64,000 nt of DNA from VRUE01 sp963704545 (GTDB taxonomy: Bacteria > Actinomycetota > Thermoleophilia > Solirubrobacterales > 70-9), in the NCBI GenBank assembly GCA_963704545.1, contig OY969915.1, positions 1,488,001 to 1,552,000 of the forward strand. Reading direction: 5' to 3'. Position 1 is the stretch's first letter; every line of letters begins with the position of its first letter. The notes under the pieces were generated by a model. The model ran no database searches. It was given only the letters and a program-made list of their open reading frames with translations, and had not been told where the DNA came from. The translations under genes and the position numbers were made by a program. This document shows positions 25,704 to 34,858 of this stretch, piece by piece.

Positions 25704-27701
25704 ATGCCCGAGTTCACGCTAAACCCCGCTTACACGCCGACGGCCGACCAGCCGAAGGCGATCGCTGGGCTGGCCGAAGGCCTGGGGGAGGGGGATCGCT
25801 TCCAGACGCTACTCGGGGCGACGGGCACCGGCAAGACGTTCACGATGGCGGCGACCATCGCCGCGGTGCAGCGGCCCTCGCTGGTGATCGCCCACAACAA
25901 GACGCTGGCCGCGCAGCTCTGCAACGAGTTCCGCGAGTTCTTCCCCGACAACGCGGTCGAGTACTTCGTCTCCTACTACGACTACTACCAGCCCGAGGCC
26001 TACGTCCCGGCCCAGGACCTCTACATCGAGAAGGACTCCTCGATCAACGACGAGATCGACCGCCTGCGCCACGCGGCGACGGCGGCGCTCTTCGCCCGCC
26101 GCGACACGATCATCGTCGCCTCGGTCTCCTGCATCTACGGGATCGGCTCGCCCCAGGTCTACAACGAAAAAATGCAGCTCTTCAAGGTTGGCGAGGAGAT
26201 CGACCGCGACGAGGTGCTGCGCAAGCTGGTCAAGATGCAGTACCAGCGCAACGACTCGGTGCTCGGTCGCGGCGCCTTCCGGGTGCGCGGCGAGGTGCTG
26301 GAGATCATGCCCTCCTACGCCGAGTCGGCCTACCGGATCGCCCTCTTCGGCGACGAGATCGAGGGGATTCAGCACTTCGACACGCTGACCGGCGAGGTCC
26401 TCGACACGATCGACCACGTCTCGGTCTGGCCCGCCTCCCACTACGTGACCCGGGATGAGACCCTGGAGCGCGCGGTGGAGGAAATTCGCGCCGAACTGGG
26501 CGCCCGCACCGCGGAGCTCGAGGCCGAGGGCAAGCAGCTCGAGGCGCACCGGCTGCGCCAGCGCACCGCCTACGACATCGAGATGCTGAAGGAGATCGGC
26601 TTCACCTCGGGGATCGAGAACTACTCGCGCATCCTCGATGGCCGGCCCCCCGGCAGCCCGCCGCACACGCTGATCGACTACTTCCCCGACGACTTCGTCG
26701 TCTTCGTCGACGAGTCCCACCAGACGATCCCCCAGATCGGGGGGATGTACGAGGGGGACCGATCGCGCAAGCAGACGCTGATCGACTACGGCTTCCGGTT
26801 GCCCTCGGCGATCGACAACCGGCCGCTCAAGTTCGACGAGTTCCTCGAGCGGGTTCCGCAGCTGGTCATGGTCTCGGCGACGCCGGGGCCGTTCGAGCGG
26901 GCCGAGTCGACCCGGATCGTCGAGCAGATCGTTCGCCCGACCGGAATCGTCGACCCCGAGATCGAGCTGCGCGCGACGAAGAACCAGATCGACGACCTGA
27001 TGAACGAGATCAAGGCCGTCGCCGAGGACGGCGACCGCGTCCTGGTCACGACGCTGACCAAGAAGATGGCCGAGGACCTGACCAACTACCTGCTCGAGTA
27101 CGGCGTCCGGGTCCGCTACCTGCACTCGGAGATCGACACCCTGGAACGGATCCAGATCATCCGCGACCTGCGCCTCGGCGAGTACGACGTGCTGGTCGGG
27201 GTCAACCTGCTGCGCGAGGGCCTCGACCTTCCCGAGGTCTCGCTGGTGGCGATCCTCGATGCCGACAAGGAGGGCTTCCTGCGCGGAGAGACGAGCCTGG
27301 TGCAGACGATCGGCCGCGCCGCGCGCAACGTCAACGGGCGGGTACTGATGTACGCCGACAGGGAGACGGACGCGATGCAGGCGGCGATGCGCGAGACCGA
27401 CCGCCGCCGGGCGATCCAGGTCGCCTACAACGCCGAGCACGGGATCACGCCGGAGACCGTGCGCAAGGGGATCTCCGAGATGAGCGAGTTCCTGGCGATG
27501 GAGGACCGGGCGCCGCGCAAGCGCCGCGGCAAGCGCGCCGCCGAGTTCGACGACCCGGCCGAGCTGGAGCGCACGATCGTTTCGCTGGAGGAGGAGATGT
27601 TGGCCGCGGCCGACGACCTCCGCTTCGAGGAGGCGGCCCGGCTGCGCGACGAGCTGAGGGAGTTGCGCCGCGACCTCGACGGGATGCGGGCTGGCGCTTA
27701 G
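25704..27701 (+). CDS. uvrB: Excinuclease ABC subunit B
   Basis: Damage-verifying helicase of nucleotide excision repair. It has 665 residues, the usual length. The Walker A is GATGTGKT (38-45). The beta-hairpin that clamps DNA is visible as YYDYYQPEAYVP, followed by helicase motifs DESHQTIPQIGGMYEGDRSRK and LREGLDLPEVSLVAILDAD, and QTIGRAARN. A C-terminal UVR motif (LEEEMLAAADDLRFEEAARLRDEL region) binds UvrC. The ATG at 25704 starts at the conserved N-terminus; the upstream frame runs through palindrome II copy 2. Confidence 0.97.
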   Translation: MPEFTLNPAYTPTADQPKAIAGLAEGLGEGDRFQTLLGATGTGKTFTMAATIAAVQRPSLVIAHNKTLAAQLCNEFREFFPDNAVEYFVSYYDYYQPEAYVPAQDLYIEKDSSINDEIDRLRHAATAALFARRDTIIVASVSCIYGIGSPQVYNEKMQLFKVGEEIDRDEVLRKLVKMQYQRNDSVLGRGAFRVRGEVLEIMPSYAESAYRIALFGDEIEGIQHFDTLTGEVLDTIDHVSVWPASHYVTRDETLERAVEEIRAELGARTAELEAEGKQLEAHRLRQRTAYDIEMLKEIGFTSGIENYSRILDGRPPGSPPHTLIDYFPDDFVVFVDESHQTIPQIGGMYEGDRSRKQTLIDYGFRLPSAIDNRPLKFDEFLERVPQLVMVSATPGPFERAESTRIVEQIVRPTGIVDPEIELRATKNQIDDLMNEIKAVAEDGDRVLVTTLTKKMAEDLTNYLLEYGVRVRYLHSEIDTLERIQIIRDLRLGEYDVLVGVNLLREGLDLPEVSLVAILDADKEGFLRGETSLVQTIGRAARNVNGRVLMYADRETDAMQAAMRETDRRRAIQVAYNAEHGITPETVRKGISEMSEFLAMEDRAPRKRRGKRAAEFDDPAELERTIVSLEEEMLAAADDLRFEEAARLRDELRELRRDLDGMRAGA

Positions 27702-27726
27702 GCATCCAGCCTGAGAGCATCCTCGG

Positions 27727-29157
27727 GTGACGATCTGCGAAGAGATCGGGGAGTGGGCGGCCGGTCTGCGGGCCGAGGATCTGCCAGGCAGCGTCCGCGA
27801 GCGGGCGGAGCTGCAGACACTGTGCGTCGCCGCCGGGCGCGCGGCCGGAGAGGAGGCGGCCGCTCCCTTCGCGGCTGTTGCTCCGGACGGCGCGGTGGGC
27901 GAGATCTACCGCTCGGCGGCCGCCTCGATCGCCCACGACTGGGACGACTACCTCTTCATGGGCCACACCGGGCACTCGGCGGTACCGGTGGCGGCCGCCT
28001 TCGCCGGCGATTCAGAGCGCAGGCTCGTTGCCCAGGTCGCGGCCAACGAGGTCGCCGGACGCCTTGGCGCCTCGCTCTTCCTCGGCCCCCACAACGGCCA
28101 GTTCTGGGCCTCGATCCACTGCGCCTCGGCGGCGGTGGCCGCGTCGGTCGGACTCGGCCTCGACGCGACGCGCACCGCCCACGCCCTGGCGATCGCCCTC
28201 TACCAGCCGCCCTACGGGATGTGGCCCGGGTTCATGGGTCCCGAGAGCAAGCTCCTCACCGCTGCCGAGCCGGCGGCGGTGGGCGCACGGGCCGCACTGC
28301 TCGCCGCCGACGGCGTCACCGGCGCGCTCGACGTGATCGAGCACCCACGCGGCGTCCTCGCCGGGCTCTCCTTCGCGCCGCGGCCGGCGATGCTCGGCGC
28401 GCTCGGGCGCGTCTGGCTCACCGACACGCTCGCCTACAAGCGGGTGCCGGGCTGCGCCTACCTGCAGTCGGTCGCCGAGGCCGCGCTGGCCTCCGGCGTC
28501 GCCGCCGAGGACGTTGCCGAGATCGAGATCGAGGCCGGCTGGCTCACCTGCGAGATGGAGGAGCTCGGCGAGGGGCCGGACCTGACCCCGATCAGGGTCA
28601 ACTTCAGCGCCACCCTGACCGCGGCGATCGCGCTGATCGCCGGCCAGCTGACCCCGGCCGAGCTGGACCCCGCCTGGCTGGCCGGGCGCGAGACCGAGAT
28701 CCGCACGCTCGCCGCCCGGATCGAGCTTCGCCACGATCCCGGCGCGACCGCGGCGACCCTGCTCGGCAGCCTCGAGGCGGGTGCCTCTCCCGACCTGGGA
28801 CTGGGAGACCTGCTGCGGATCCGCCGCCGCCTTGCTTACGCGAACATGAATGAGGGCAACCCGGCTCCGGCGATCGTCAGGGCCCTCTTCGCCGACCGCG
28901 CCCTGCGCCGTCACCTCGGCCGCTCGCTGCGTGGCCGGCTCAGTGGCAACGGCGGCGACGTTGGCATCGAGGGGCTCGACACCGCGGCCCTGCGAATGAC
29001 CTTCCCCAGCCGCCTGCGAATCCGTCTCCGCGATGGCTCGATCCGCGTGGTCGAGGGCAGCGAGCCCGGCTCCTGCGGCCGCCCGCTCGCAGAGCAGCGC
29101 GCCGTGGTCGAGGAACGCCTGCAGGTGGCCGGGCTCGCTGTCGGTACCGCTGCCTAG
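27727..29157 (+). CDS. MmgE/PrpD family protein
   Basis: A 476-residue protein resembling 2-methylcitrate dehydratase and related MmgE/PrpD enzymes. Conserved features are HDWDDYLFMGHTGHSAVPVAAA, ANEVAGRLGASL and YKRVPGCAYLQSVAEAAL. Many relatives are annotated by fold only, so methylcitrate dehydration cannot be assumed. No other propionate-pathway gene is next to it. The GTG at 27727 is used. The 3' end overlaps the convergent SnoaL-like gene by 4 nt. Confidence 0.8.
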   Translation: MTICEEIGEWAAGLRAEDLPGSVRERAELQTLCVAAGRAAGEEAAAPFAAVAPDGAVGEIYRSAAASIAHDWDDYLFMGHTGHSAVPVAAAFAGDSERRLVAQVAANEVAGRLGASLFLGPHNGQFWASIHCASAAVAASVGLGLDATRTAHALAIALYQPPYGMWPGFMGPESKLLTAAEPAAVGARAALLAADGVTGALDVIEHPRGVLAGLSFAPRPAMLGALGRVWLTDTLAYKRVPGCAYLQSVAEAALASGVAAEDVAEIEIEAGWLTCEMEELGEGPDLTPIRVNFSATLTAAIALIAGQLTPAELDPAWLAGRETEIRTLAARIELRHDPGATAATLLGSLEAGASPDLGLGDLLRIRRRLAYANMNEGNPAPAIVRALFADRALRRHLGRSLRGRLSGNGGDVGIEGLDTAALRMTFPSRLRIRLRDGSIRVVEGSEPGSCGRPLAEQRAVVEERLQVAGLAVGTAA

Positions 29158-29531
29158 GCCAGGACCTTCGCCGCCTTGGCGCTGTCGGCGTAGAACTCGC
29201 CGCGGGCGATCTTTCCGTCGGCGAACCTGAGTAGGTGCGCGAACGGGGCCTCGAAGCTGTGGCCGTTGTGGCCGGCCCGCTGCGTTCCTCGCACCACGAC
29301 CCACTCGCCGGCGTCGATGAACTCCTCCGGCTCTACCGTGAACGAGGACCAGTAGTTGGGGATCTGGGCGAAGTTCCCGATGATCTCGTCGCGGCCGTGG
29401 GTTTCTCCTCCGAGCGGAAGCTCGTCGGAGGTGAGCCAGGTGCCGTCCTCGGCCATCATCTCCTTCAGTGCTTCCAGGTCTCCGCGACCGAAGGCCTCGT
29501 AGGCGGACCGGGCTGTGTCGACGTTCGACAT
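29154..29531 (-). CDS. SnoaL/NTF2-like protein
   Basis: A 125-residue cone-shaped-fold protein: YEAFGRGDLEALKEMMAEDGTW, THGRDEIIGNF and ARGEFYADSAKAA have the spacing of the SnoaL-like ketosteroid-isomerase-related family. Members include isomerases, dehydratases and non-enzymes; no specific reaction can be assigned. AAAGGAGGAG lies just before the ATG, one of the strongest ribosome sites in the window. Confidence 0.82.
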   Translation of the reverse strand: MSNVDTARSAYEAFGRGDLEALKEMMAEDGTWLTSDELPLGGETHGRDEIIGNFAQIPNYWSSFTVEPEEFIDAGEWVVVRGTQRAGHNGHSFEAPFAHLLRFADGKIARGEFYADSAKAAKVLA

Positions 29532-29622
29532 GGCTCCTCCTTTGGAGTGGCTGGCCCTGCCTTCCGTTCAAGCTACTCCCGACCCGAGCTCCGCGCAAGG
29601 CTCCTTAACCCCGACCCTTGCG

Positions 29623-29659
29623 GTCGCACTTTCCGCCGCATAGCGGAGGCAAATGCGAC
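29623..29659. repeat. Short hairpin element C
   Basis: A 37-nt element: outer stem GTCGCA/TGCGAC, then CTTT...AAA and an inner TCCGC-CGCATA-GCGGA hairpin. It aligns without gaps to elements D and E in the same orientation. It lies 15 nt beyond the 3' end of the AbiEi-like gene. Confidence 0.75.
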
Positions 29660-29674
29660 ACCTGAGTTCTGACC

Positions 29675-30598
29675 TTAGATATGGAGGCGCAGCGCGCGCC
29701 GTCGGTGCTCAAGCAGGGCCCGTAGCCGTCGGGCGACCTGGTCGGGTTCCTGTTCGATGCGACGTGCAGTGATGCGGATCGCGTCGATGCCCGCAAGCTT
29801 CAGGTCCTCGATCCGCAGCGGATCGCGCTCGAACGCGGCGCGCGTGCGATGGGTCTCCCATCCATCGAGTTCAACCGCAAAGCGCTCTCGTTCCCAATAC
29901 GCGTCGATCTCATGACCCGCGACGAAGACGTTGATGGCGGGTCGGGGTAGCCCCGCCCGCTTCACGATGGCAAGAAAGGCTCGTTCAGTCCGAGCTCGCG
30001 ACATGATCGGATCGAGGTAGAGCGCCACTGCGCGGCGCAGCCGCTTACGGCCGGCATGACGACCGCTGCGCGTGAGCAGCGAGTCGATTGCGCCGATGTC
30101 GAGCAGTCCCATGCGCTCAGCTTTCTCGACCAGCCGTTCGAGCTGCTTGTCGTTTTGCCTTGCCCCGAAGTCGAGCAGGGTTCGAGGCACGGCGGTCACG
30201 GGGATGCCCTCGAAGTCGGCTTGATCCTCGTCCTCGAGGATCGTCGAGTGATGGATCTGGATCCCGGAACGGTTGTGACCGCGAGATGGAACCGTGACCT
30301 CCGGAACCTGCGGCCACATGGGGCTGAGCCCCCACAGCCAGGCTGCGGATTCGTGGCTGATCATCCCTCCCTCACCGCAGGCAAGAACGGCCGCGAGATA
30401 CCGTCCGTGCCTTGAAACGGCGGGGTGACCGACTCCGTACACCCCGCGATGTAGTCGGTGGAGTCGCCCGGATCGCACCGCGCGCGCCACCGCACCATCT
30501 GAATAACCCAACTCCGCAAGCTGGCGTTGCGAGACGATGCCGTGTTGGGCCGCTGCCAGGTTCGCCAACGCACCGTGAGGTCGTACTTCCCGCCGCAT
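29675..30598 (-). CDS. AbiEi-antitoxin-like protein with DUF559 nuclease-type domain
   Basis: A 307-residue protein with two parts. The first 80 residues (HGIVSQRQLAELGYSDGAVARAV, then LHRGVYGVGHP) match the winged-helix AbiEi type IV antitoxin domain. The last 110 residues (AINVFVAGHEIDAYWERERFAVELDGWETH, AFERDPLRIEDLKLAGIDAIRIT, given in segments) match the DUF559/VSR-like PD-(D/E)XK fold with D-x(9)-ELDG. No AbiEii toxin gene is adjacent, so it is an orphan. Its ATG lies in the loop of hairpin D; an internal TTG at 30568 is an alternative start. Base composition is a little less GC-rich than its neighbours. Confidence 0.75.
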   Translation of the reverse strand: MRREVRPHGALANLAAAQHGIVSQRQLAELGYSDGAVARAVRSGRLHRLHRGVYGVGHPAVSRHGRYLAAVLACGEGGMISHESAAWLWGLSPMWPQVPEVTVPSRGHNRSGIQIHHSTILEDEDQADFEGIPVTAVPRTLLDFGARQNDKQLERLVEKAERMGLLDIGAIDSLLTRSGRHAGRKRLRRAVALYLDPIMSRARTERAFLAIVKRAGLPRPAINVFVAGHEIDAYWERERFAVELDGWETHRTRAAFERDPLRIEDLKLAGIDAIRITARRIEQEPDQVARRLRALLEHRRRALRLHI

Positions 30599-30617
30599 AT
30601 TGGAAATAAGGGCGACC
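30579..30617. repeat. Short hairpin element D
   Basis: The outer stem GGTCG/CGACC continues through T-G and CTT/AAG pairs. The CGCATA loop supplies the minus-strand ATG of the AbiEi-like gene. It is a direct repeat of element C about 960 nt away, with 37 aligned positions and about ten differences. Confidence 0.75.
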
Positions 30618-30647
30618 GCAGGCCGAACTCTCCCCCCGCACTGCCTT

Positions 30648-30690
30648 GATGTCGTAGTTATCGTCGTATACCGGCTGAAAGTGCGACGTC
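30648..30690. repeat. Short hairpin element E
   Basis: The outer stem GATGTCG/CGACGTC contains one G-T pair. The 37-nt core aligns to elements C and D. It lies between the AbiEi-like gene and the uvrA operator. Confidence 0.65.
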
Positions 30691-30708
30691 TCGAGGAATG
30701 GGAGAAGG

Positions 30709-30720
30709 GAACATCTGTTC
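30709..30720 (+). promoter_or_regulatory. SOS (LexA) box of uvrA
   Basis: GAACATCTGTTC is a perfect GAAC-N4-GTTC inverted repeat, the core of the Gram-positive LexA (Cheo) box. It sits 7 nt upstream of the uvrA -10 box, where LexA would block RNA polymerase. Confidence 0.75.
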
Positions 30721-30727
30721 GTATGCG

Positions 30728-30733
30728 TAGAAT
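30728..30733 (+). promoter_or_regulatory. Candidate leaderless -10 box for uvrA
   Basis: TAGAAT ends 6 nt before the GTG at 30740, so transcription would start at or next to the start codon. The upstream LexA box is in the right place to repress it. Confidence 0.6.
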
Positions 30734-30739
30734 CGCCCA

Positions 30740-33619
30740 GTGGCCGCTTCGGATCGGATCGTCATCTCGGGTGCCCGGGAGCACAACCTCAAGGACGTCG
30801 ACGTCGAACTGCCCCGTGACGCGCTGATCGTGATCACGGGGCTCTCGGGGTCGGGGAAGTCGAGCCTTGCCTTCGACACGATCTACGCCGAGGGGCAGCG
30901 GCGCTACGTCGAGTCGCTCTCCGCCTACGCGCGGCAGTTCCTCGGCCTGATGGAGAAGCCCGACGTCGACTCGATCGAGGGGCTCTCGCCGGCGATCTCG
31001 ATCGACCAGAAGACGACCTCGCGCAACCCGCGCTCGACGGTCGGCACGGTGACCGAGATCCACGACTACCTGCGCCTGCTCTGGGCGCGGATCGGCATCC
31101 CGCACTGCCCCGAGTGTGGGGCCGAGATCACCGGCCAGACCCAGGAGCAGATCGTCGACCGACTGATGACCCTGGAGGAGGGGGTCAAGTTCATGGTGAT
31201 GGCGCCCGTCGTCCGCGGACGCAAAGGCGAGTACGGCAAGCTGCTGGAGCAGTTCCGCCTCGAGGGCTACTCGCGGGTCAAGGTCGACGGCGAGCTGCGG
31301 CGGCTCGACGAGGAGATCGTCCTCGACAAGAAGTTCAAACACGACGTCTCGGTCGTCGTCGACCGCCTCGTGATGAAACCGGATCTGCGGCGGCGCCTGT
31401 CCGAGTCGGTCGAGGCCGCGGCCGGGCTCGCCGGCGGACTGGTAGAAGTCGAGATGGTCGAGGAGAAAGCCGGCGAGCCCCTGCTCTTCAGTGAGCAGTT
31501 CGCCTGCCTGGGCTGTGGCACCTCGATCCCCGAGCTGGAGCCGCGGATCTTCTCCTTCAACTCTCCCCACGGAGCCTGTGAGCGCTGCCACGGTCTCGGC
31601 TTCCAGCGCGTGATCGACCCCGAGCTGGTCGTCCCCGACCCGACCCTCTCGCTCTCCGAGGGAGCGCTGCAGCCCTGGAACCGCGGCATCACCGCCTACT
31701 GGAAGCGCCTGATCGCGGCGGTGGCCGAGGAGCACGGCGTCGATGCCGAGAGGCCCTGGTCGAAGCTGAAGAAAGCCGAGAAGGAGATCTTCCTCTACGG
31801 CACCGGCTCCGAGCGGCACCAGGTGAGTTACACCAACCGCTTCGGCCGCAAGCGCTCCTACAAGGTCCGCTTCGAGGGAATCGTCAACAACCTCGAGCGT
31901 CGCTACGAAGAGACCGACTCCGAGACCAATCGCGAGCGGATCGAGGGCTACATGGCCGAGCAGCCCTGCCCGGATTGCGATGGCGCCCGGCTGCGCCCGG
32001 AGAGCCTCGCGGTCAAGGTCGGCGGGATCAGCATCGCTGACTTCAGCCAGATGTCGGCTCGTGGCGCCGCCGAGTGGATCGTCGCCCTGGAGATGACGAA
32101 GACCGAGCGTGCGATCGCGCGCCTGATCGTGCGCGAGATCACCGAACGGCTCGCCTTCCTCGAGAACGTCGGCATCGGCTACCTCTCTCTGGGCCGCTCG
32201 GCCCGCTCGCTCTCCGGCGGCGAGGCGCAGCGGATTCGCCTGGCGACCCAGATCGGCTCCAGTCTGGTCGGCGTGATGTACGTCCTCGACGAGCCTTCGA
32301 TCGGCCTGCACCAGCGCGACAACGAGAAGCTGATCGCCACCCTCGACCGGCTGCGCGACCTCGGCAACACGGTGATCGTGGTCGAGCACGACGAGGGCAC
32401 GATGCTTGCCGCCGACCACCTGGTCGACCTCGGGCCGGGCGCCGGCGAGCACGGGGGCCACGTGATCGCCGCCGGCACGCCGGCTGCGGTCGCCAAGAAT
32501 CCGGCCTCACTGACGGGCCAGTACCTCTCCGGGAAGCGCCGGATCGAGCTGCCTACAGAGCGCCGCCAGCCGAGTGGCGCCCTGCGCGTGCGCGGCGCCC
32601 GCGAACACAACCTCAAGGGGATCGACGTGGCGGTCCCCCTCGGCGTCTTCTGCTGCGTCACCGGTGTCTCGGGCTCGGGCAAGTCGACCCTGGTCAACGA
32701 GACCCTGCACCACTCGGTCGCCAACCGGTTGCACCAGGCGAAGCTGCGCCCGGGCGCTCATGACGGCGTCGACGGACTCAGCCAGATCGACAAGATCATC
32801 AACATCGACCAGTCGCCGATCGGCCGCACGCCGCGCTCCAACCCGGCGACCTACACCGGCGTCTTCGACCACATCCGCCAGCTCTTCACCCAGACCCAGG
32901 AGTCGCGGGCGCGCGGCTACAAGCCCGGCCGTTTCAGCTTCAACGTCAAGGGCGGCCGCTGCGAGGTCTGCCGCGGCGACGGCCAGATCAAGATCGAGAT
33001 GCACTTCCTGCCCGACGTCTACGTGCCCTGCGAGCAGTGCCACGGCAAGCGCTACAACCGCGAGACGCTCGAGGTCCGCTTCAAGGGCAAGAACATCGGC
33101 GACGTGCTGGAGATGTCGGTCGAGGAGGCGGTCGTCTTCTTCGAGAACGTGCCGAAGATCGCCCGGCGCCTGCGCACCCTGCACGACGTCGGCCTCGACT
33201 ACATCCGCCTCGGCCAGGCGGCGACGACGCTCTCCGGCGGCGAGGCGCAGCGGGTGAAGCTGGCGACCGAGCTCTCCAAGGTCGCCACGGGAAACACTCT
33301 CTACATCCTCGACGAGCCGACCACCGGCCTGCACTTCGCCGACGTGCAGCGCCTGCTCGACGTGCTCGGCCGCCTGGTCGACGCCGGCAACAGCGTCGTG
33401 GTGATCGAGCACAACCTCGACGTGATCAAGACCGCCGACCGCCTCATCGACCTCGGGCCCGAGGGCGGCGAAGAGGGGGGAGAGGTGGTCGCCACCGGCA
33501 CCCCGGAGGAGGTCGCCGCGGTCCCCGGCTCCTACACCGGCCGCTTCCTGGCCGAGCTGGTCGAGCCGTCGAAGCCGAAGCGTGCCGCGCGCAAGCGGCG
33601 CGAGCCGGTCGCGGCCTGA
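30740..33619 (+). CDS. uvrA: Excinuclease ABC subunit A
   Basis: DNA-damage sensor of nucleotide excision repair, an ABC ATPase of 959 residues. The first Walker A is GLSGSGKS (34-41) and the second GVSGSGKST. Signature motifs LSGGEAQRIRLATQIGS and LSGGEAQRVKLATELSK precede VLDEPSIGLHQRD and ILDEPTTGLHFAD. Zinc-binding cysteines appear as CLGCG...CERCHG and CEVCRGDG...CEQCHGKRYN. The GTG at 30740 is placed by the -10 and LexA boxes. uvrB lies 3 kb upstream on the same strand but is not in the same operon. Confidence 0.97.
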   Translation: MAASDRIVISGAREHNLKDVDVELPRDALIVITGLSGSGKSSLAFDTIYAEGQRRYVESLSAYARQFLGLMEKPDVDSIEGLSPAISIDQKTTSRNPRSTVGTVTEIHDYLRLLWARIGIPHCPECGAEITGQTQEQIVDRLMTLEEGVKFMVMAPVVRGRKGEYGKLLEQFRLEGYSRVKVDGELRRLDEEIVLDKKFKHDVSVVVDRLVMKPDLRRRLSESVEAAAGLAGGLVEVEMVEEKAGEPLLFSEQFACLGCGTSIPELEPRIFSFNSPHGACERCHGLGFQRVIDPELVVPDPTLSLSEGALQPWNRGITAYWKRLIAAVAEEHGVDAERPWSKLKKAEKEIFLYGTGSERHQVSYTNRFGRKRSYKVRFEGIVNNLERRYEETDSETNRERIEGYMAEQPCPDCDGARLRPESLAVKVGGISIADFSQMSARGAAEWIVALEMTKTERAIARLIVREITERLAFLENVGIGYLSLGRSARSLSGGEAQRIRLATQIGSSLVGVMYVLDEPSIGLHQRDNEKLIATLDRLRDLGNTVIVVEHDEGTMLAADHLVDLGPGAGEHGGHVIAAGTPAAVAKNPASLTGQYLSGKRRIELPTERRQPSGALRVRGAREHNLKGIDVAVPLGVFCCVTGVSGSGKSTLVNETLHHSVANRLHQAKLRPGAHDGVDGLSQIDKIINIDQSPIGRTPRSNPATYTGVFDHIRQLFTQTQESRARGYKPGRFSFNVKGGRCEVCRGDGQIKIEMHFLPDVYVPCEQCHGKRYNRETLEVRFKGKNIGDVLEMSVEEAVVFFENVPKIARRLRTLHDVGLDYIRLGQAATTLSGGEAQRVKLATELSKVATGNTLYILDEPTTGLHFADVQRLLDVLGRLVDAGNSVVVIEHNLDVIKTADRLIDLGPEGGEEGGEVVATGTPEEVAAVPGSYTGRFLAELVEPSKPKRAARKRREPVAA

Positions 33620-33738
33620 GCCGGCGACAAGTCGCCAATCGGAAATTTCGCTCGTTGAAGGTGGCCGAGCGCTACCTTGAAGAGTGAGAAACGCGGCAAG
33701 CGGGTAGCCGTTTCGGGCAGGGCGAAAGGAGAACGCTC

Positions 33739-34845
33739 ATGTCCCACTCAGGTTTGAAGCGACTCGGGGCCACGACTTTCATCCTTGCGGCCATCGTCCT
33801 CGCCGTCGGCTGCGGTGACGACGACGGCGGAACGGGTGAAGGTGGCGGAGGCGGTCCGACGATCGCCCTGTTGCTGCCCGAGAACCAGACCCCGCGCTAC
33901 GAGGCTTCCGATCGGCCGCGCTTCGAAGAAAAGGTCGAAGAAATATGCCCTGACTGCGAAATCCTCTACAGCAACGCCACCGAGGACGCCTCCAAGCAGC
34001 AGAGCCAGGTCGAAGCGGCCCTGACCCAGGGCGCCGACGTGCTGGTGCTGGACCCGGTCGACGCCGCCTCGGCGGCCGCCAGCGTGCAGAAGGCCGACCA
34101 GCAGGGCGTGCCGGTGCTCAGCTACGACCGGCTGATCCTCGGCGCTGAAGTCGCCGTCTACGTCTCCTTCGACAATGAACGTGTGGGCGAACTGCAGGCC
34201 GAATCGCTCTCGAAAAAACTGAAAGAAGACGGTAGCCCCAAAGGGCCGATCGTGAAGATCAACGGCGACCCCGCGGACAGCAACGCCGCCCTCTTCAAGG
34301 AGGGCTCGAACAAAGGGTTCGAAGCCGCCGGCGTCCAGATCGCCAAGGAATACGACACGCCGGAATGGTCGGCGACCAACGCCCAGAACGAGATGCAGCA
34401 GGCAATCACGGCGATCGGCAAAGACGGGTTCGCCGGGGTCTACGCGGCCAACGACGACACCGGCGGCGGCGCGATCGCGGCGATGAAGTCGGCCGGGATC
34501 GATCCGGAAGAACGCCCCACCACCGGCCAGGACGCGACCGTCGCCGGTCTGCAGCGGATCCTTGCCGGTCAGCAGTACATGACGATCTACAAGGCCTACA
34601 AGCCCGAGGCGGCGGTCAGTGCCGAAATCGCCATCGACCTCGCTGAAGGCAAGGAAATCCCGCAGGGCAAAGTCACGGATGAACTCGACAACGAAGCGGG
34701 CAAAGTGCCTTCGATCCTGTTCGAACCGGTCGCGGTCACCAAAGACAACATCAAACAGACCGTGATCGCGGACGAAGAAGTATCGGTCGACGAACTCTGC
34801 ACCGGGCCCTACGCCAAAGCCTGCGAAGAAGCGGGGATCTCTTAG
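33739..34845 (+). CDS. Sugar ABC transporter substrate-binding lipoprotein (XylF-like)
   Basis: A 368-residue lipoprotein. The signal peptide ends in LAVGCG (lipobox Cys at 25). The mature part is a Peripla_BP_4 sugar-binding fold: IALLLPENQTPRYEASDRPRFEEK, ADVLVLDPVDAASAAA, GVPVLSYDRLI and YVSFDNERVGELQA resemble D-xylose-binding proteins. AAAGGAGA sits 8 nt before the ATG. Genes for an ATPase and a permease follow, so this is the capture subunit of an importer for a pentose or related sugar. The exact sugar is inferred. Confidence 0.9.
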   Translation: MSHSGLKRLGATTFILAAIVLAVGCGDDDGGTGEGGGGGPTIALLLPENQTPRYEASDRPRFEEKVEEICPDCEILYSNATEDASKQQSQVEAALTQGADVLVLDPVDAASAAASVQKADQQGVPVLSYDRLILGAEVAVYVSFDNERVGELQAESLSKKLKEDGSPKGPIVKINGDPADSNAALFKEGSNKGFEAAGVQIAKEYDTPEWSATNAQNEMQQAITAIGKDGFAGVYAANDDTGGGAIAAMKSAGIDPEERPTTGQDATVAGLQRILAGQQYMTIYKAYKPEAAVSAEIAIDLAEGKEIPQGKVTDELDNEAGKVPSILFEPVAVTKDNIKQTVIADEEVSVDELCTGPYAKACEEAGIS

Positions 34846-34858
34846 CTGGAGGGATGCG

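Noticed and set aside
25809..27440. 543-residue minus-strand frame opposite uvrB
   Set aside because: Composition is Val/Asp/Leu/Gly-rich, typical of antisense of high-GC genes, and uvrB is certain on the other strand.
30599..32461. Long minus-strand frame continuing upstream of the AbiEi-like gene across uvrA
   Set aside because: It is the antisense of uvrA, made open by GC-rich third positions. It has no family features, and the true protein begins near 30598.
33624..33637. GGCGAC-AA-GTCGCC hairpin after uvrA as terminator
   Set aside because: The stem is short, the loop is only 2 nt and there is no T-run, so I could not support it as a functional site.
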